Source: Klebsiella pneumoniae (lineage in GTDB: Bacteria > Pseudomonadota > Gammaproteobacteria > Burkholderiales > UBA3065). Taken from it: DNA of 57,906 nt. A program made the position numbers and the translations under genes. The notes under the pieces were generated by a model. It did not search any database. It was given only the letters and a program-made list of their open reading frames with translations, and had not been told where the DNA came from. This document shows, piece by piece, positions 33,948 to 43,148 of this stretch. The DNA is taken from assembly GCA_945897555.1 (NCBI GenBank), contig CAMDGF010000008.1, positions 1 to 57,906 of the forward strand. Direction: 5' to 3'. How positions within the stretch are numbered: the stretch's first letter is position 1; every line of letters begins with the position of its first letter.

Positions 33948-36707
33948 ATGAGCCGTAGCATCGACCTGCAGTCGCGCCTGCGCGACGACATCCGTTATCT
34001 CGGGCGCCTGCTCGGCGACACGCTGCGTGCGCTCGAGGGCGACGACATCTTCGCTCTGATCGAGGAGGTCCGTAGCCTCTCGATCCGCTTCCATCGTGAT
34101 GGCGACCAAGCCAGTGAGGCCAAGCTGCAGGCGCTGTTGGCCAGCATCGACACCGCTGGCACGGTGCGCGTGGCGCGCGCTTTCAGCTTCTTCTACCAGC
34201 TCGCCAACATCGCCGAGGACGTCCACCTCAACCGTCGCCATCGGCAGATGCGCAAGTCCGGTTCGCCGCGCGAAGATGGCGACTTCGAGCTCGCGCTCGA
34301 GCGTATCCGCGAGGCTGGCATCGAGGCCGGCAAAGTGGTGGACACCCTCAACGGCATGCTCACGGCGCCGGTCTTCACTGCGCACCCCACCGAGGTCCAG
34401 CGCAAGAGCATCCTCGACAACCTGCGCGAAGTGCACAACCGCATGGACGAGCGCGACCAGGTGGACATGACACCCGAAGAGGCGCAGGACGTCGACGACG
34501 CCATCCGTCACACGCTGCAGGTGCTGTGGCGCACGCGCATGCTGCGTGTCGAGAAGCTGCAGGTGCAGGACGAGATCGAGAACGGCCTGTCGTTCTACCG
34601 CTACACCGTGCTGCGCGAATTGCCGCGCGTCTACAGCCGCGTTGAAGACGCCATTGCGCGCGCCTTCCCTGAGCATGCCAACACCAGCCTCGACAATTTC
34701 GTGATGATGGGCAGCTGGATCGGCGGCGACCGCGACGGCAACCCTTTCGTCACCGCGCAGGTCACCCGCCACGCCATGCGCCGGCATGCCGTGATCGCTT
34801 TCGAGTTCTATCTCGCCGAGGTGCTCAAGCTCATCCGCGAGCTGGCGCAGTCGCGCCTGCTCATGCCGATGACGCCGGAACTGGTGGCGATGGCCGAGGC
34901 CTCGCCGGAGGAGTCGCCGCACCGGGCCGACGAGCCTTATCGGCGCGCCTTCGTCTCGATCTACTGCCGCCTCTATGCCACCGCGCAAGCGCTGCAACTC
35001 GACATGTACGCGCAGCCACCGATGGCCGATGGCAAGCCCTACGCCGATGCTGCCGAGTTCGTCCATGAGCTCGATGTCATCGATACGGCGCTGCGCTCGC
35101 AAGGCTCGGTCTGGGCCGCGCGCGGCCGCCTGCGCGAGTTGCGCCGCGCGGCGCGCGTCTTCGGCTTTCACCTCGCGCCGCTCGACTCGCGCCAGCACAG
35201 CCGCCTGCATGAGAACTCGGTGGCCGAGCTGCTCGCTCGCTCGCTGGTGCACGCCAACTACAGCGGCCTCGACGAGGAGGCCAAGATCGCTCTGCTGGTG
35301 CAGGAGATCGCCGACCCGCGTCCGCTCAAGTCGCCCTTCATCGATTACAGCGAGACGGTGGCCGGCGAGCTCGAGATCTTCAGCGAGATCGCTGCGATCC
35401 ATCGCGATTTCGGTCGCCAGGCGATGCCGAACTACATCATCTCCAACTGCGCCGGCATCTCCGACATCCTCGAGGCCGCGCTGCTGCTCAAGGAACATGG
35501 CCTGCTGCAGCCGGGCGAGACGCCGCAGCTGCACATGAACATCATCCCGCTGTTCGAGACCATCGGCGATCTGCGCGCCTGCGGCCCGATCATGGACCGC
35601 CTGTTCACGATCCCCGAATACCGCGCTCTGTTGGCCTCGCGCGACATGACCCAGGAGGTCATGCTCGGCTACTCCGACAGCAACAAGGACGGCGGCATCT
35701 TCACCTCCAACTGGGAGCTCTACCTTGCCGAGCGCAACCTGACCAAGGTCGCTAACCGCCACGGCGTGCGTTTGCGCCTGTTCCACGGCCGCGGCGGCAC
35801 GGTGAGCCGCGGCGGTGGCCCGAGCTACCAAGCCATCATGGCCCAGCCCCCGGGCGCCGTGAACGGCCAGATCCGTCTGACCGAGCAGGGCGAGGTCATC
35901 GCTTCTAAGTACACCGACGCCAAGATCGGCCACCGCAACCTTGAGACGCTGGTCTCGGCCACGCTCGAGGCCACGCTGCTGCGGGCTTCTGGCGAAGACG
36001 GCTTCAGCCAGGCCGACCGCGAGGTGCTGTCCAACCTCTCCGACAGCGCCTTCCACGCCTACCGCGACCTCGTCTACGAGACCGATGGCTTCCTCACCTT
36101 CTTCTGGGAAGGCACGCCGATCAACGAGATCCGCCAGTTGCAGGTGGGTAGCCGCCCAGCGTCGCGCACCCAGTCCAACCGCATCGAGGACCTGCGCGCC
36201 ATCCCCTGGGTGTTCAGCTGGAGTCAGAGCCGCATCGTGCTGCCCGGCTGGTATGGCATCGGTTCGGCGATCGACGACTTCCTCGCCAAGGAGGGCGCGT
36301 CTGGCATGAAGCGCCTGCGCCAGGTCTATGCCCACTGGCCGTTCTTGCGCGCCGTCATCTCCAATGTCGAGCAGGTGCTCGTCAAGTCGGACCTGTCGAT
36401 CGGCGAGCGCTACGCCGATCTGGTGTCCGACCGCGAGGCCGCTGATCGCATCTTCGGCCGCATCCGAACGGCCTTTGAGCGCACCACCGAGCATGTCTTG
36501 GCCATCACCGAACAGAAGTCGCTGTTGGCGGCCGATCCGGTGCTGGGCGAGAACCTGCGCGCCCGGATGGTCTACGTGGCACCACTCAACCACCTGCAGG
36601 TGGACCTGTTGGCACGCTTCCGCCAGGGCGATCCGGAACCACGCCTGCGCAACTCCATTCTGATGACCATCAATGGGATTGCTGCAGGAATGCGCAACAG
36701 CGGATAA
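33948..36707 (+). CDS. ppc: Phosphoenolpyruvate carboxylase
   Basis: Anaplerotic enzyme making oxaloacetate from PEP and bicarbonate; in serine-cycle methylotrophs it is a pathway enzyme. The 919-residue product has the catalytic-histidine motif VFTAHPTEVQRKS (about residues 140-152), GGDRDGNPFV, LGYSDSNKDGGIFTSNWELY (about residues 573-592), the glycine loop FHGRGGTVSRGGGP and the C-terminal ILMTINGIAAGMRNSG ending. GGAGTGAGGA lies before the ATG. The opposite strand holds a long open frame, which is only a shadow. Confidence 0.97.
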   Translation: MSRSIDLQSRLRDDIRYLGRLLGDTLRALEGDDIFALIEEVRSLSIRFHRDGDQASEAKLQALLASIDTAGTVRVARAFSFFYQLANIAEDVHLNRRHRQMRKSGSPREDGDFELALERIREAGIEAGKVVDTLNGMLTAPVFTAHPTEVQRKSILDNLREVHNRMDERDQVDMTPEEAQDVDDAIRHTLQVLWRTRMLRVEKLQVQDEIENGLSFYRYTVLRELPRVYSRVEDAIARAFPEHANTSLDNFVMMGSWIGGDRDGNPFVTAQVTRHAMRRHAVIAFEFYLAEVLKLIRELAQSRLLMPMTPELVAMAEASPEESPHRADEPYRRAFVSIYCRLYATAQALQLDMYAQPPMADGKPYADAAEFVHELDVIDTALRSQGSVWAARGRLRELRRAARVFGFHLAPLDSRQHSRLHENSVAELLARSLVHANYSGLDEEAKIALLVQEIADPRPLKSPFIDYSETVAGELEIFSEIAAIHRDFGRQAMPNYIISNCAGISDILEAALLLKEHGLLQPGETPQLHMNIIPLFETIGDLRACGPIMDRLFTIPEYRALLASRDMTQEVMLGYSDSNKDGGIFTSNWELYLAERNLTKVANRHGVRLRLFHGRGGTVSRGGGPSYQAIMAQPPGAVNGQIRLTEQGEVIASKYTDAKIGHRNLETLVSATLEATLLRASGEDGFSQADREVLSNLSDSAFHAYRDLVYETDGFLTFFWEGTPINEIRQLQVGSRPASRTQSNRIEDLRAIPWVFSWSQSRIVLPGWYGIGSAIDDFLAKEGASGMKRLRQVYAHWPFLRAVISNVEQVLVKSDLSIGERYADLVSDREAADRIFGRIRTAFERTTEHVLAITEQKSLLAADPVLGENLRARMVYVAPLNHLQVDLLARFRQGDPEPRLRNSILMTINGIAAGMRNSG

Positions 36708-36778
36708 CATCCGCCCACAACCTGCCGCAAAAGACCGTTCCAGCGCGGCGTTCTCAAAAACAAGAACAGGTGAACTGT

Positions 36779-37483
36779 ATGAACCCTCTTTATCGATGCG
36801 CCGCCGCCGTTGTGTTTGCAGCAGGCCTTGCCGGTTGCGCTTCGGCGCCTCAGCAGACGGCTCACCCGCGTGATCCGATCGAGGGCTTCAACCGTGGTGT
36901 CTACGCCTTCAACAAGGGCGTAGACAAGGTCATCCTTACACCGGTGGCCAAGGGTTACAACGTCCTCCCGGCTGTGTTGCGTACCGGCATCGGTAACTTC
37001 TTCTCCAACATCGGCGACGTCATGATCGGCGTCAACAACCTGCTTCAGGGCAAGGGTGCGGCCGGCGTCAGCGATTTCATGCGCTTTGCTTTCAACAGCA
37101 CCTTCGGCCTGTTGGGTTTTGTCGATGTCGCCACCCCGGCGGGTCTTGAGAAGCACAACGAGGATTTCGGACAGACGTTTGGCAAATGGGGTGTCGGCAG
37201 CGGTGCTTACGTGGTGGTGCCATTCTTTGGTCCACGCACTGTTCGCGACACCGTCGGCTTGGTGGGTGACCTGCTCACCGACCCGATCTTTTATGTCGAC
37301 CCGAGTTCGGCGCGCGCGCAACTGGGGGGCGGTCGCCTTGTGAGCCGACGCGCCGAGTTCCTCGACGCGCAAGACATCGTCGACGCAGCGGGTCGGGATG
37401 AGTACTCAGTGGTACGCGATTTCTACCTCAACCGCCGCGACGCGCTGGTGAACGATTCCAGCTTGGTGGGCGCGGACGAGTAA
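36779..37483 (+). CDS. mlaA: MlaA (VacJ) outer-membrane lipoprotein
   Basis: Outer-membrane component of the Mla system, which removes phospholipids from the outer leaflet. The 234-residue protein has a lipoprotein signal (lipobox LAGC, cysteine about residue 19), the DPIEGFNRGVYAFNKGVDK start of the domain, IGDVMIGVNNLLQGK, and FGQTFGKWGVGSGAYVVVPF, all VacJ signatures. The ATG at 36779 is chosen over a GTG 9 bases upstream. The other mla genes are not in the window. It converges on the motB-type gene. Confidence 0.95.
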   Translation: MNPLYRCAAAVVFAAGLAGCASAPQQTAHPRDPIEGFNRGVYAFNKGVDKVILTPVAKGYNVLPAVLRTGIGNFFSNIGDVMIGVNNLLQGKGAAGVSDFMRFAFNSTFGLLGFVDVATPAGLEKHNEDFGQTFGKWGVGSGAYVVVPFFGPRTVRDTVGLVGDLLTDPIFYVDPSSARAQLGGGRLVSRRAEFLDAQDIVDAAGRDEYSVVRDFYLNRRDALVNDSSLVGADE

Positions 37484-37552
37484 GGCGGCAGCGCCGCGAC
37501 CGCTGGCACCGGCGGGCTGACCACTCTTCGCGGCTTGTCCCGGGCGGGGTTG

Positions 37553-38278
37553 CTAGGGCTCCGTCGGCGCGGGATCTCTGAGAATGGCCATCACGCGGCG
37601 ATTGCGTGCGCGGCCCTCGGCGGTGTCGTTGGTGGCTACCGGGCGGTTGGGGCCAAAGCCTTGCGCGGCAAGGCGCTCGCCACTCACCCCCTCACTCTCG
37701 AACATGCGGGCTACTGCTGCAGCCCGCGCGGCAGATAACTCCCAGTTCGATGCGAACACGCGGTTGCTGATCGGGGTGTCGTCGGTGTGGCCCTCCACCG
37801 TGACCTGATAGTCGGTCGGCGCCACGAGCAGGGCAGCGGCCTTCAATGCCTCGCGCGCCTCGGCAGAAGGTTCGGCCACACCGGTCTCGAACAGCGCATT
37901 GGCGGTGAAGTCGATCACCAGACCATCCGGCATCTCCGTGACGCGCACCTTGCCCGCATCGACCATACCCTTCAGTGCTTCGCGCATGCCTTTGGCGGTC
38001 CGTTGGCGGATAGCGATGCGCTGTTCCACGAGTGATGCCACTGCAGTAGGCGCCGGCAGATTGCCCACCACGCGACCGGCGGCTGGCAGGAGCCCGCCAC
38101 CCGAGCGACCGAAGGCTTCGCCGAGAGACTCGGACAGCGCCTTGTATTTGCCCTCGTTCACCTGTGAATAGGCGTAGAGCACCACGAACAGGGCGAATAG
38201 CAGGGTGATGAAGTCGGCGTAGGAGATCAGCCAACGGTCCGGCTTGTCCGCATCGTCATCTTCGCGGAGATTGTTCAT
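37553..38278 (-). CDS. motB: Flagellar motor stator protein MotB/MotD type
   Basis: A 241-residue stator subunit with one membrane segment (ISYADFITLLFALFVVLYAY) carrying the proton-binding aspartate at residue 22, and a C-terminal OmpA-like peptidoglycan-binding domain (VEGHTDDTPISN, ELSAARAAAVARMFE, NRRVMAIL). The length and the partner fit the MotC/MotD pair known from pseudomonads as well as MotA/MotB. The ATG overlaps the motA stop (ATGA). No other flagellar genes are nearby. Confidence 0.9.
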   Translation of the reverse strand: MNNLREDDDADKPDRWLISYADFITLLFALFVVLYAYSQVNEGKYKALSESLGEAFGRSGGGLLPAAGRVVGNLPAPTAVASLVEQRIAIRQRTAKGMREALKGMVDAGKVRVTEMPDGLVIDFTANALFETGVAEPSAEAREALKAAALLVAPTDYQVTVEGHTDDTPISNRVFASNWELSAARAAAVARMFESEGVSGERLAAQGFGPNRPVATNDTAEGRARNRRVMAILRDPAPTEP

Positions 38279-39018
38279 GTGCCGACATGCCCGCGCATGC
38301 GCCGCTCCACCACCCGCGGGTTGCTCCCCGCAGCAACAGCGCAGAAACCTTCGATCAGCATGCGTCGGCGGCGCACCTCGTCGACGATGCGGGCCTTGAT
38401 GCGATTGGCCAGTGGCAGCAACAGGAGATTGGCGAAACCCACCCCGTATAGCGTCGACACGAAAGCGACCGCGATGCCACTCCCCAGAGCGCTCGGCTCG
38501 GAGAGATTCTGCATGACCTGGATAAGGCCCATCACGGCGCCGATGATGCCCATGGTCGGCGCGTAGGCACCTGCCGATTCCCAGATGCGTCCGGCCTGTC
38601 GCTCCCGCGCTTCGTAGGTTTCCAGATCCAGCGACAGCGTCTTGCGCAACTCCTCGGGCTCGATCCCATCGACCAGCATCTCGAGGGCCAGGCGCTGGAA
38701 CGGATCGGTCTCCGACAGCGCCGCCGGCTCGAGCGCGAGGAAGCCGTCCCGGCGTGTCAGGCGGCTGTAGGCCACCACCTGCTCGATCAGCGGCTCGACC
38801 GCGATCGGCTTGTCGTCGCGCAGGCAGTTTGCGAGTTCGAGTCCCCGCCGTATCATCGGCCGCGGCGTCTGCAAGAGCACTGCACTCGCGCTGCCGCCGA
38901 CAACGATGAGCAGGGCAGTGCCGTGCAGCAGCGTGCCGATGTGGCCGCCATCCAGCATGTGTCCACCCACGACGGCAAGGAGGGCGAGCAGGAGGGCAGG
39001 GAGCGTCGAGTTCATCAT
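38275..39018 (-). CDS. motA: Flagellar motor stator protein MotA/MotC type
   Basis: A 247-residue inner-membrane stator subunit with four hydrophobic segments: two near the N-terminus (LLALLAVVGGHMLDGG, LIVVGGSASAVLL) and two after the charged cytoplasmic loop (APTMGIIGAVMGLIQVMQNL and AFVSTLYGVGFANLLLLPLA). These match MotA/MotC. The short N-terminal region fits the MotC form. Its ATG overlaps the plsY stop by three bases and its stop overlaps the motB start, so plsY-motA-motB form one overlap chain. Confidence 0.9.
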   Translation of the reverse strand: MMNSTLPALLLALLAVVGGHMLDGGHIGTLLHGTALLIVVGGSASAVLLQTPRPMIRRGLELANCLRDDKPIAVEPLIEQVVAYSRLTRRDGFLALEPAALSETDPFQRLALEMLVDGIEPEELRKTLSLDLETYEARERQAGRIWESAGAYAPTMGIIGAVMGLIQVMQNLSEPSALGSGIAVAFVSTLYGVGFANLLLLPLANRIKARIVDEVRRRRMLIEGFCAVAAGSNPRVVERRMRGHVGT

Positions 39019-39593
39019 GGCTTCGGGTCGCCTTGTCGGGACAGCAGTTGGCGGATATTGCTGTGATGTCTCGCCAGCAGCACGGCGGACATGACGGTCA
39101 TGGCCCACGCCGCAGTCCCATCGCCGAGAGCCAGCCATGCCAACGGTATGGCTGCACACCCGGCAGCCAGGGCGCCGATCGCCGACACTCGGGAAAGGCC
39201 ATAGCCGACCAGCCAGACCGCCACCACCGCCCCGCCGAGCTGCGCGTCGAGCGCGAGCATCACGCCGGCCGCAGTGGCTACGCCCTTGCCGCCGCGCCAG
39301 CCGAGAAAGACGTTGAACACATGTCCGACAAAAGCGGCAAGCCCACACAAGGCGAGCGCATCGACGTCCAGGCCCGCCCAGCGGGCCACCAGCACAACCA
39401 TGATGCCCTTGCCCGCATCTCCCAGCAGCGTCAGTGCCGCTGCCCGGCGCGAGCCTGTACGCATGACGTTGGTGGCGCCAGGGTTGCCGGAGCCAAAGGT
39501 GCGAGGGTCGGGCAGCCCCATGATACGGCTCACCAGTACGGCGAAGGGTATGCAGCCGACCAGGTAAGCCAGCGGCAGGGCGAATGGCAGCAT
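39015..39593 (-). CDS. plsY: Glycerol-3-phosphate acyltransferase PlsY
   Basis: Membrane enzyme acylating glycerol-3-phosphate from acyl phosphate, first step of phospholipid synthesis. The 192-residue protein is mostly hydrophobic and carries the three PlsY motifs: GSGNPGATNVMR (residues about 35-46), the GHVFNVFLGWRGGKGVATA stretch (residues about 90-108) and RHHSNIRQLL near the C-terminus. The ATG at 39593 is preferred to the GTG one codon earlier. It is divergent from folB, as often seen in proteobacteria. Confidence 0.95.
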   Translation of the reverse strand: MLPFALPLAYLVGCIPFAVLVSRIMGLPDPRTFGSGNPGATNVMRTGSRRAAALTLLGDAGKGIMVVLVARWAGLDVDALALCGLAAFVGHVFNVFLGWRGGKGVATAAGVMLALDAQLGGAVVAVWLVGYGLSRVSAIGALAAGCAAIPLAWLALGDGTAAWAMTVMSAVLLARHHSNIRQLLSRQGDPKP

Positions 39594-39646
39594 CACACGG
39601 AGTCCACTACAATCGGCGGCCGTTTCAGATTGCCGGATTGTCGCAG

Positions 39647-40009
39647 ATGGATGTCATCTTCATTGAGGAATTCCGCATCGATACGCTGGTGGGTGTGTAC
39701 GAGTGGGAGCGCAAGGTCCCGCAGACCATCCAGTTCGATATCCAGATCGGCGTGCCGGGCCCCGACGCCGCGCAGAGCGACGACCTCGACGACACCATCG
39801 ACTATGGCGAGGTGGTGGCACGTATCCGCGACAGTCTTGCCGTCGACCATTTCCTTCTGCTCGAGCGTCTGGCCGAGCATGTCGCTGACATCATCCTTGA
39901 CGAGTTCGGTGCGCCCTGGTGCAGAGTCAGCGTCGCCAAGCTCAATCTGATCCGCGGCGTCGCGCGTCTGGGTGTGCGCATCGAGCGCACCGCCGGCAAG
40001 GCCGCCTGA
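39647..40009 (+). CDS. folB: Dihydroneopterin aldolase
   Basis: Folate-pathway enzyme cleaving dihydroneopterin to the hydroxymethyl pterin and glycolaldehyde. The 120-residue protein shows the FolB features: IFIEEFRIDTLVGVYEWER at the start with the conserved glutamate, DDTIDYGEVVARI, LLERLAEHVADIIL and RVSVAKLN near the end. Its length fits the family. It is divergent from plsY and converges on xerD. The H4MPT pathway may draw on related pterin chemistry, but this gene is placed as standard folate synthesis. Confidence 0.95.
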   Translation: MDVIFIEEFRIDTLVGVYEWERKVPQTIQFDIQIGVPGPDAAQSDDLDDTIDYGEVVARIRDSLAVDHFLLLERLAEHVADIILDEFGAPWCRVSVAKLNLIRGVARLGVRIERTAGKAA

Positions 40010-40016
40010 CTGCGAT

Positions 40017-40961
40017 TCATCCACGCGGGTGATGTTGCCGGTGCAGTTGCTTGAGTCGCTCGCGCGCCACATGGGTGTAGATCTGCGTGGTCGAGATGTC
40101 GGCGTGGCCGAGCAGCATCTGGACCACCCTGAGGTCGGCACCATGGTTTAGCAGGTGCGTGGCGAAGGCGTGGCGCAGCACATGCGGTGACACGGCGCTG
40201 CGGATGCCAGCCACGGCCGCGTGGCGCTTGAGTCGCAGCCAGAAGGCCTGGCGTGTCATCGGGCCGCCGCGGCGGGTGACGAACAGCGCTTCGCTCTGCT
40301 GCCTGTCCAGCAGTTCGTTGCGCGGACCGCGCAGGTAGCGGCCGATCCAATCCAGTGCCTCCTCGCCGAGCGGCACCAGCCGTTCCTTGGCGCCCTTGCC
40401 GAGCACCCGCACCACACCCATGTCGAGGCTCACCGCAGCGATCGGTAGCCCGACCAGTTCCGAGACGCGCAAGCCGGTGGCGTACAGCACCTCGAGCATC
40501 ACGCGGTCGCGAAAGCCCTCAGCAGCAACGATGTCGGGTGCTTCGAGCAACGCTTCGACCTGAGCCTCGCTCAGGCTCTTGGGCAGGCTGCGCGGCAAGC
40601 GCGGACTGGCGGTGAGTGCGGTGGGGTCGTCGCTGCGTTCGCCATCGCGCTGCAACTGTCTGTAGAAGCGGCGCAGGCTGCTCACCGCGCGCGCGGCCGA
40701 GCGCGCGCGCAGCCCGCCCTCGCCGAACAGGTGAGCGAGATAGGCGTCGATGTCGGTGCGCTCTGCTTCGCCAAGGCTGCCACCACGGTTCTTCAGCCAA
40801 CGCGCGAAGCGGAGCAGGTCGGCGCGGTAGCTTGCAAGGGTGCGGGGGGAGAGGCCATCTTCGAGCCAGAGTGCGTCGCAGAAGCGGTCGAGCCGGGCCT
40901 GCTCGGCGGGTGCGATGTCGCTGGCGGTCGAGGTGAGGGCTGGGGGGCGGACGGCGCTCAT
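40017..40961 (-). CDS. xerD: Tyrosine recombinase XerD
   Basis: A 314-residue recombinase, partner of XerC at dif. Present are the N-terminal DGLSPRTLASYRADLLRFAR, the first catalytic arginine in ATGLRVSELVGLP, the HVLRHAFATHLLNHGADLRV box (His-x-x-Arg), and LLGHADISTTQIYTHVARE with the nucleophilic tyrosine. The acidic N-terminal region and motif details fit XerD better than XerC. The ATG at 40961 removes a short upstream tail. It converges on folB with only 7 bases between stops. Confidence 0.94.
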   Translation of the reverse strand: MSAVRPPALTSTASDIAPAEQARLDRFCDALWLEDGLSPRTLASYRADLLRFARWLKNRGGSLGEAERTDIDAYLAHLFGEGGLRARSAARAVSSLRRFYRQLQRDGERSDDPTALTASPRLPRSLPKSLSEAQVEALLEAPDIVAAEGFRDRVMLEVLYATGLRVSELVGLPIAAVSLDMGVVRVLGKGAKERLVPLGEEALDWIGRYLRGPRNELLDRQQSEALFVTRRGGPMTRQAFWLRLKRHAAVAGIRSAVSPHVLRHAFATHLLNHGADLRVVQMLLGHADISTTQIYTHVARERLKQLHRQHHPRG

Positions 40962-40998
40962 ACGACAGATTATCGGCGCTGCGTGGGCCACACAGCAG

Positions 40999-41021
40999 AA
41001 CGCCCGGCAGCGCCGGGCGTT
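40999..41021 (-). terminator. Probable terminator of the rpsP-rplS operon
   Basis: AACGCCCGGC and GCCGGGCGTT form a perfect 10-pair stem around a 3-base loop, 28-50 bases after the rplS stop in the minus-strand direction. Only a short T-containing tail follows, so efficiency is uncertain. It separates the operon from xerD, read in the same direction. Confidence 0.7.
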
Positions 41022-41048
41022 CCTGAGCGAGCCGGTGTCCGGCGACGC

Positions 41049-41432
41049 TTATTCGGCGCTGGCGGCGGCCTTGGCCGAGTAGGAGAGCTTCTCCTTGATG
41101 CGCGCAGCCTTGCCGGTGCGGCCGCGCAGGTAATACAGCTTGGCGCGGCGCACATCTCCGCGGCGCTTCACCTCGACACTCGCCACCAGCGGCGAGTGGG
41201 TCTGGAAGGTGCGCTCGACGCCTTCGCCAGCCGAGATCTTGCGCACCACAAAGTTGCTGTTGAGGCCACGATTGCGCTTGGCGATGACCACGCCCTCAAA
41301 AGCCTGCAGACGTTCGCGGTTGCCTTCCTTGACCTTGACTTGGACGATCACGGTGTCACCCGGGAAGAAGGCGGGCAGGGTCTTGCTCAGCCGTGCGATC
41401 TCTTCCTGTTCCAACTGCTCGATGAGGTTCAT
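41049..41432 (-). CDS. rplS: 50S ribosomal protein L19
   Basis: A 127-residue ribosomal protein at the 30S-50S interface. [20 protein letters not shown] at the N-terminus, [20 protein letters not shown] and [20 protein letters not shown] are diagnostic for L19. The ATG overlaps the trmD stop by four bases (ATGA), so translation is coupled to trmD. It is the last gene of the conserved rpsP-rimM-trmD-rplS operon. Confidence 0.98.
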   Translation of the reverse strand: MNLIEQLEQEEIARLSKTLPAFFPGDTVIVQVKVKEGNRERLQAFEGVVIAKRNRGLNSNFVVRKISAGEGVERTFQTHSPLVASVEVKRRGDVRRAKLYYLRGRTGKAARIKEKLSYSAKAAASAE

Positions 41433-42253
41433 CTCTTCTCCTTTCCGGCGATGCCGGCAGTGTTTTTCTCGTTCGAGACCTGTTCCTGCAGCGCCCCTCC
41501 CGTCCCTTGCTCCGTCCGGGATTCGGCCAGCAGCCGAGTCTCTTCCTCGTTCAATCGCCTGTGTTGCAGCAAATCGGGGCGGCGCGCGAACGTGCGGCCC
41601 AGACTCTGCTTGAGGCGCCAGCGACGGATCGCCTCGTGGTGCCCCGACATCAGCACCGCGGGTACTGCCTCGCCGTGGCGGTCGACCTCCGGCCGGGTGT
41701 AGTGCGGGCAATCCAGCAGCCCATCGGCGAACGATTCCTCGACCACCGACAGCGCATCGTTGACCGCGCCCGGAAGATGCCGGACCACGGCATCGATCAG
41801 CACCATCGCCGGCAGCTCGCCGCCGCTCAGCACATAGTCGCCGATCGACACTTCTTCATCCACCGCGCGGTCGATCAACCGCTGGTCGATGCCCTCATAG
41901 CGCCCCGCCAGCAAGATCAGCCCCGGGCGTTGCGCCAATTCCATCACCTTCGCATGATCCAGCACGCAGCCTTGTGGGCTCATGTGGATCGCCTGCGGGT
42001 CGGTGATTCCCGCATCGCGCTGCGCCTGACGCGCCGCGCTGATCGCCTGCTCCAGCGGTTCTGCCAACATCACCATGCCGGGCCCGCCGCCATAAGGGCG
42101 ATCGTCCACGGTCCGGTAGTTGTCGCTCGTGAAATCACGCGGATTCCACGTCTGCAACGCTGCCAGCCCGCGCTCGAAGGCGCGACCCGTGATGCCACCC
42201 GCGGCAACGGCTGCCACCAACTCGGGCAACAGCGTGATCACGTCGAACCTCAC
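41429..42253 (-). CDS. trmD: tRNA (guanine-N1)-methyltransferase TrmD
   Basis: Methylates G37 of tRNAs next to the anticodon. The 274-residue SPOUT methyltransferase shows [29 protein letters not shown], and [20 protein letters not shown] (knot region, about residues 135-154), and [22 protein letters not shown]-terminal tail of about 20 residues (after ESRTEQG) goes beyond the usual length. GTG is the only good start, giving [10 protein letters not shown]. It overlaps rplS by four bases. Confidence 0.97.
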   Translation of the reverse strand: MRFDVITLLPELVAAVAAGGITGRAFERGLAALQTWNPRDFTSDNYRTVDDRPYGGGPGMVMLAEPLEQAISAARQAQRDAGITDPQAIHMSPQGCVLDHAKVMELAQRPGLILLAGRYEGIDQRLIDRAVDEEVSIGDYVLSGGELPAMVLIDAVVRHLPGAVNDALSVVEESFADGLLDCPHYTRPEVDRHGEAVPAVLMSGHHEAIRRWRLKQSLGRTFARRPDLLQHRRLNEEETRLLAESRTEQGTGGALQEQVSNEKNTAGIAGKEKR

Positions 42254-42322
42254 GCCGCCTCCCCGATCAAAAACCGCCCATTCCCAGCCCAGAGACCCAC
42301 GACTGCGGCGTCCGGTCTTGGC

Positions 42323-42823
42323 CTAGTAATCCTCTTCCCAGTCGACCCGGATACTGCGCGCCGCCACATCGACCTCTTCAACCACACCGTCGATGTATGG
42401 GAGCAAGCGCTCGATGCGTGCAGCATCCCGTTCCGACACCACGACCAGCACATCGTTTGCGCCAGTCTCCAGCAGACTCTCTACCCGACCAAGGACCACA
42501 CCCTCACGGTTTGTGACCTCGCAACCGATCAGGTCGACCCAGTACACCTCACCCGCGCCGGCCGCCGGCAGGTCGCCGCGCCGGATCGCCACCTCGTTAC
42601 CACGCAGGGCCCGCGCCGCCTCGGGGGTGTCGACTCCGTCGAAACGCACCACCAAGCCATCGCCGTGGACCCCGGCCTCAAGCACCCTGCGTGCCTGCCA
42701 TCGACCGTCGCGCCCAAGCAGCCATTCGGCAAACTCGAGCAGGCTATCGATGGCCTCGGTGAACACCTGGACGCGCGCGAAGCCGCGCACCCCATATGGG
42801 CCGGCGATCCGGCCCATCACCAC
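42323..42823 (-). CDS. rimM: 16S rRNA processing protein RimM
   Basis: Assembly factor for the 30S subunit head that binds S19. The roughly 166-residue protein has VVMGRIAGPYGVRGFARVQV at the start of the N-terminal domain, and the PRC-barrel part with EVYWVDLIGCEV and ANDVLVVV, ending in LLPYIDGVVEEVDV. The start is uncertain: GTG at 42823 gives the family N-terminus; an in-frame GTG at 42847 would overlap rpsP by 17 bases. It lies between rpsP and trmD, in the standard order. Confidence 0.94.
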   Translation of the reverse strand: MVMGRIAGPYGVRGFARVQVFTEAIDSLLEFAEWLLGRDGRWQARRVLEAGVHGDGLVVRFDGVDTPEAARALRGNEVAIRRGDLPAAGAGEVYWVDLIGCEVTNREGVVLGRVESLLETGANDVLVVVSERDAARIERLLPYIDGVVEEVDVAARSIRVDWEEDY

Positions 42824-42830
42824 GGGTTGG

Positions 42831-43079
42831 TCAGGCGGCAGCGACACCAGTCTTGAGCAGACGCTGCACCGTTGGCGAGACCTGCGCGCCCTTGGCCACC
42901 CACGCCTTGACCTTCTCGGCGTCGATGCGGATCTCCTGCTCTGCGCCGCTGGCGACCGGGTTATAGAAGCCCACGCGCTCGATGAAGCGACCATCGCGAC
43001 GGTTGCGCGAGTCGGTCACCACGACGCTGTAGAAAGGGCGCTGCTTGGCGCCACCACGTGCCAGACGAATCACCACCAT
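42831..43079 (-). CDS. rpsP: 30S ribosomal protein S16
   Basis: An 82-residue ribosomal protein. [20 protein letters not shown] at the N-terminus, [20 protein letters not shown] and [18 protein letters not shown] identify S16. First gene of the rpsP-rimM-trmD-rplS operon; the promoter should lie in the 69-base gap before the upstream hypothetical gene or inside it. Confidence 0.98.
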   Translation of the reverse strand: MVVIRLARGGAKQRPFYSVVVTDSRNRRDGRFIERVGFYNPVASGAEQEIRIDAEKVKAWVAKGAQVSPTVQRLLKTGVAAA

Positions 43080-43148
43080 GGCTTTGTTCCTGATGTGAAA
43101 GCGGAAAAGCCCTCAAGTTTACTGGTGTTCGTGCTCGCTCCGCAAGCG

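Noticed and set aside
33867-36710. A 947-codon open frame on the minus strand opposite ppc
   Set aside because: It is exactly antisense to an unmistakable PEP carboxylase gene; in GC-rich DNA the opposite frame of a conserved gene often stays open. Its translation shows no domain pattern.
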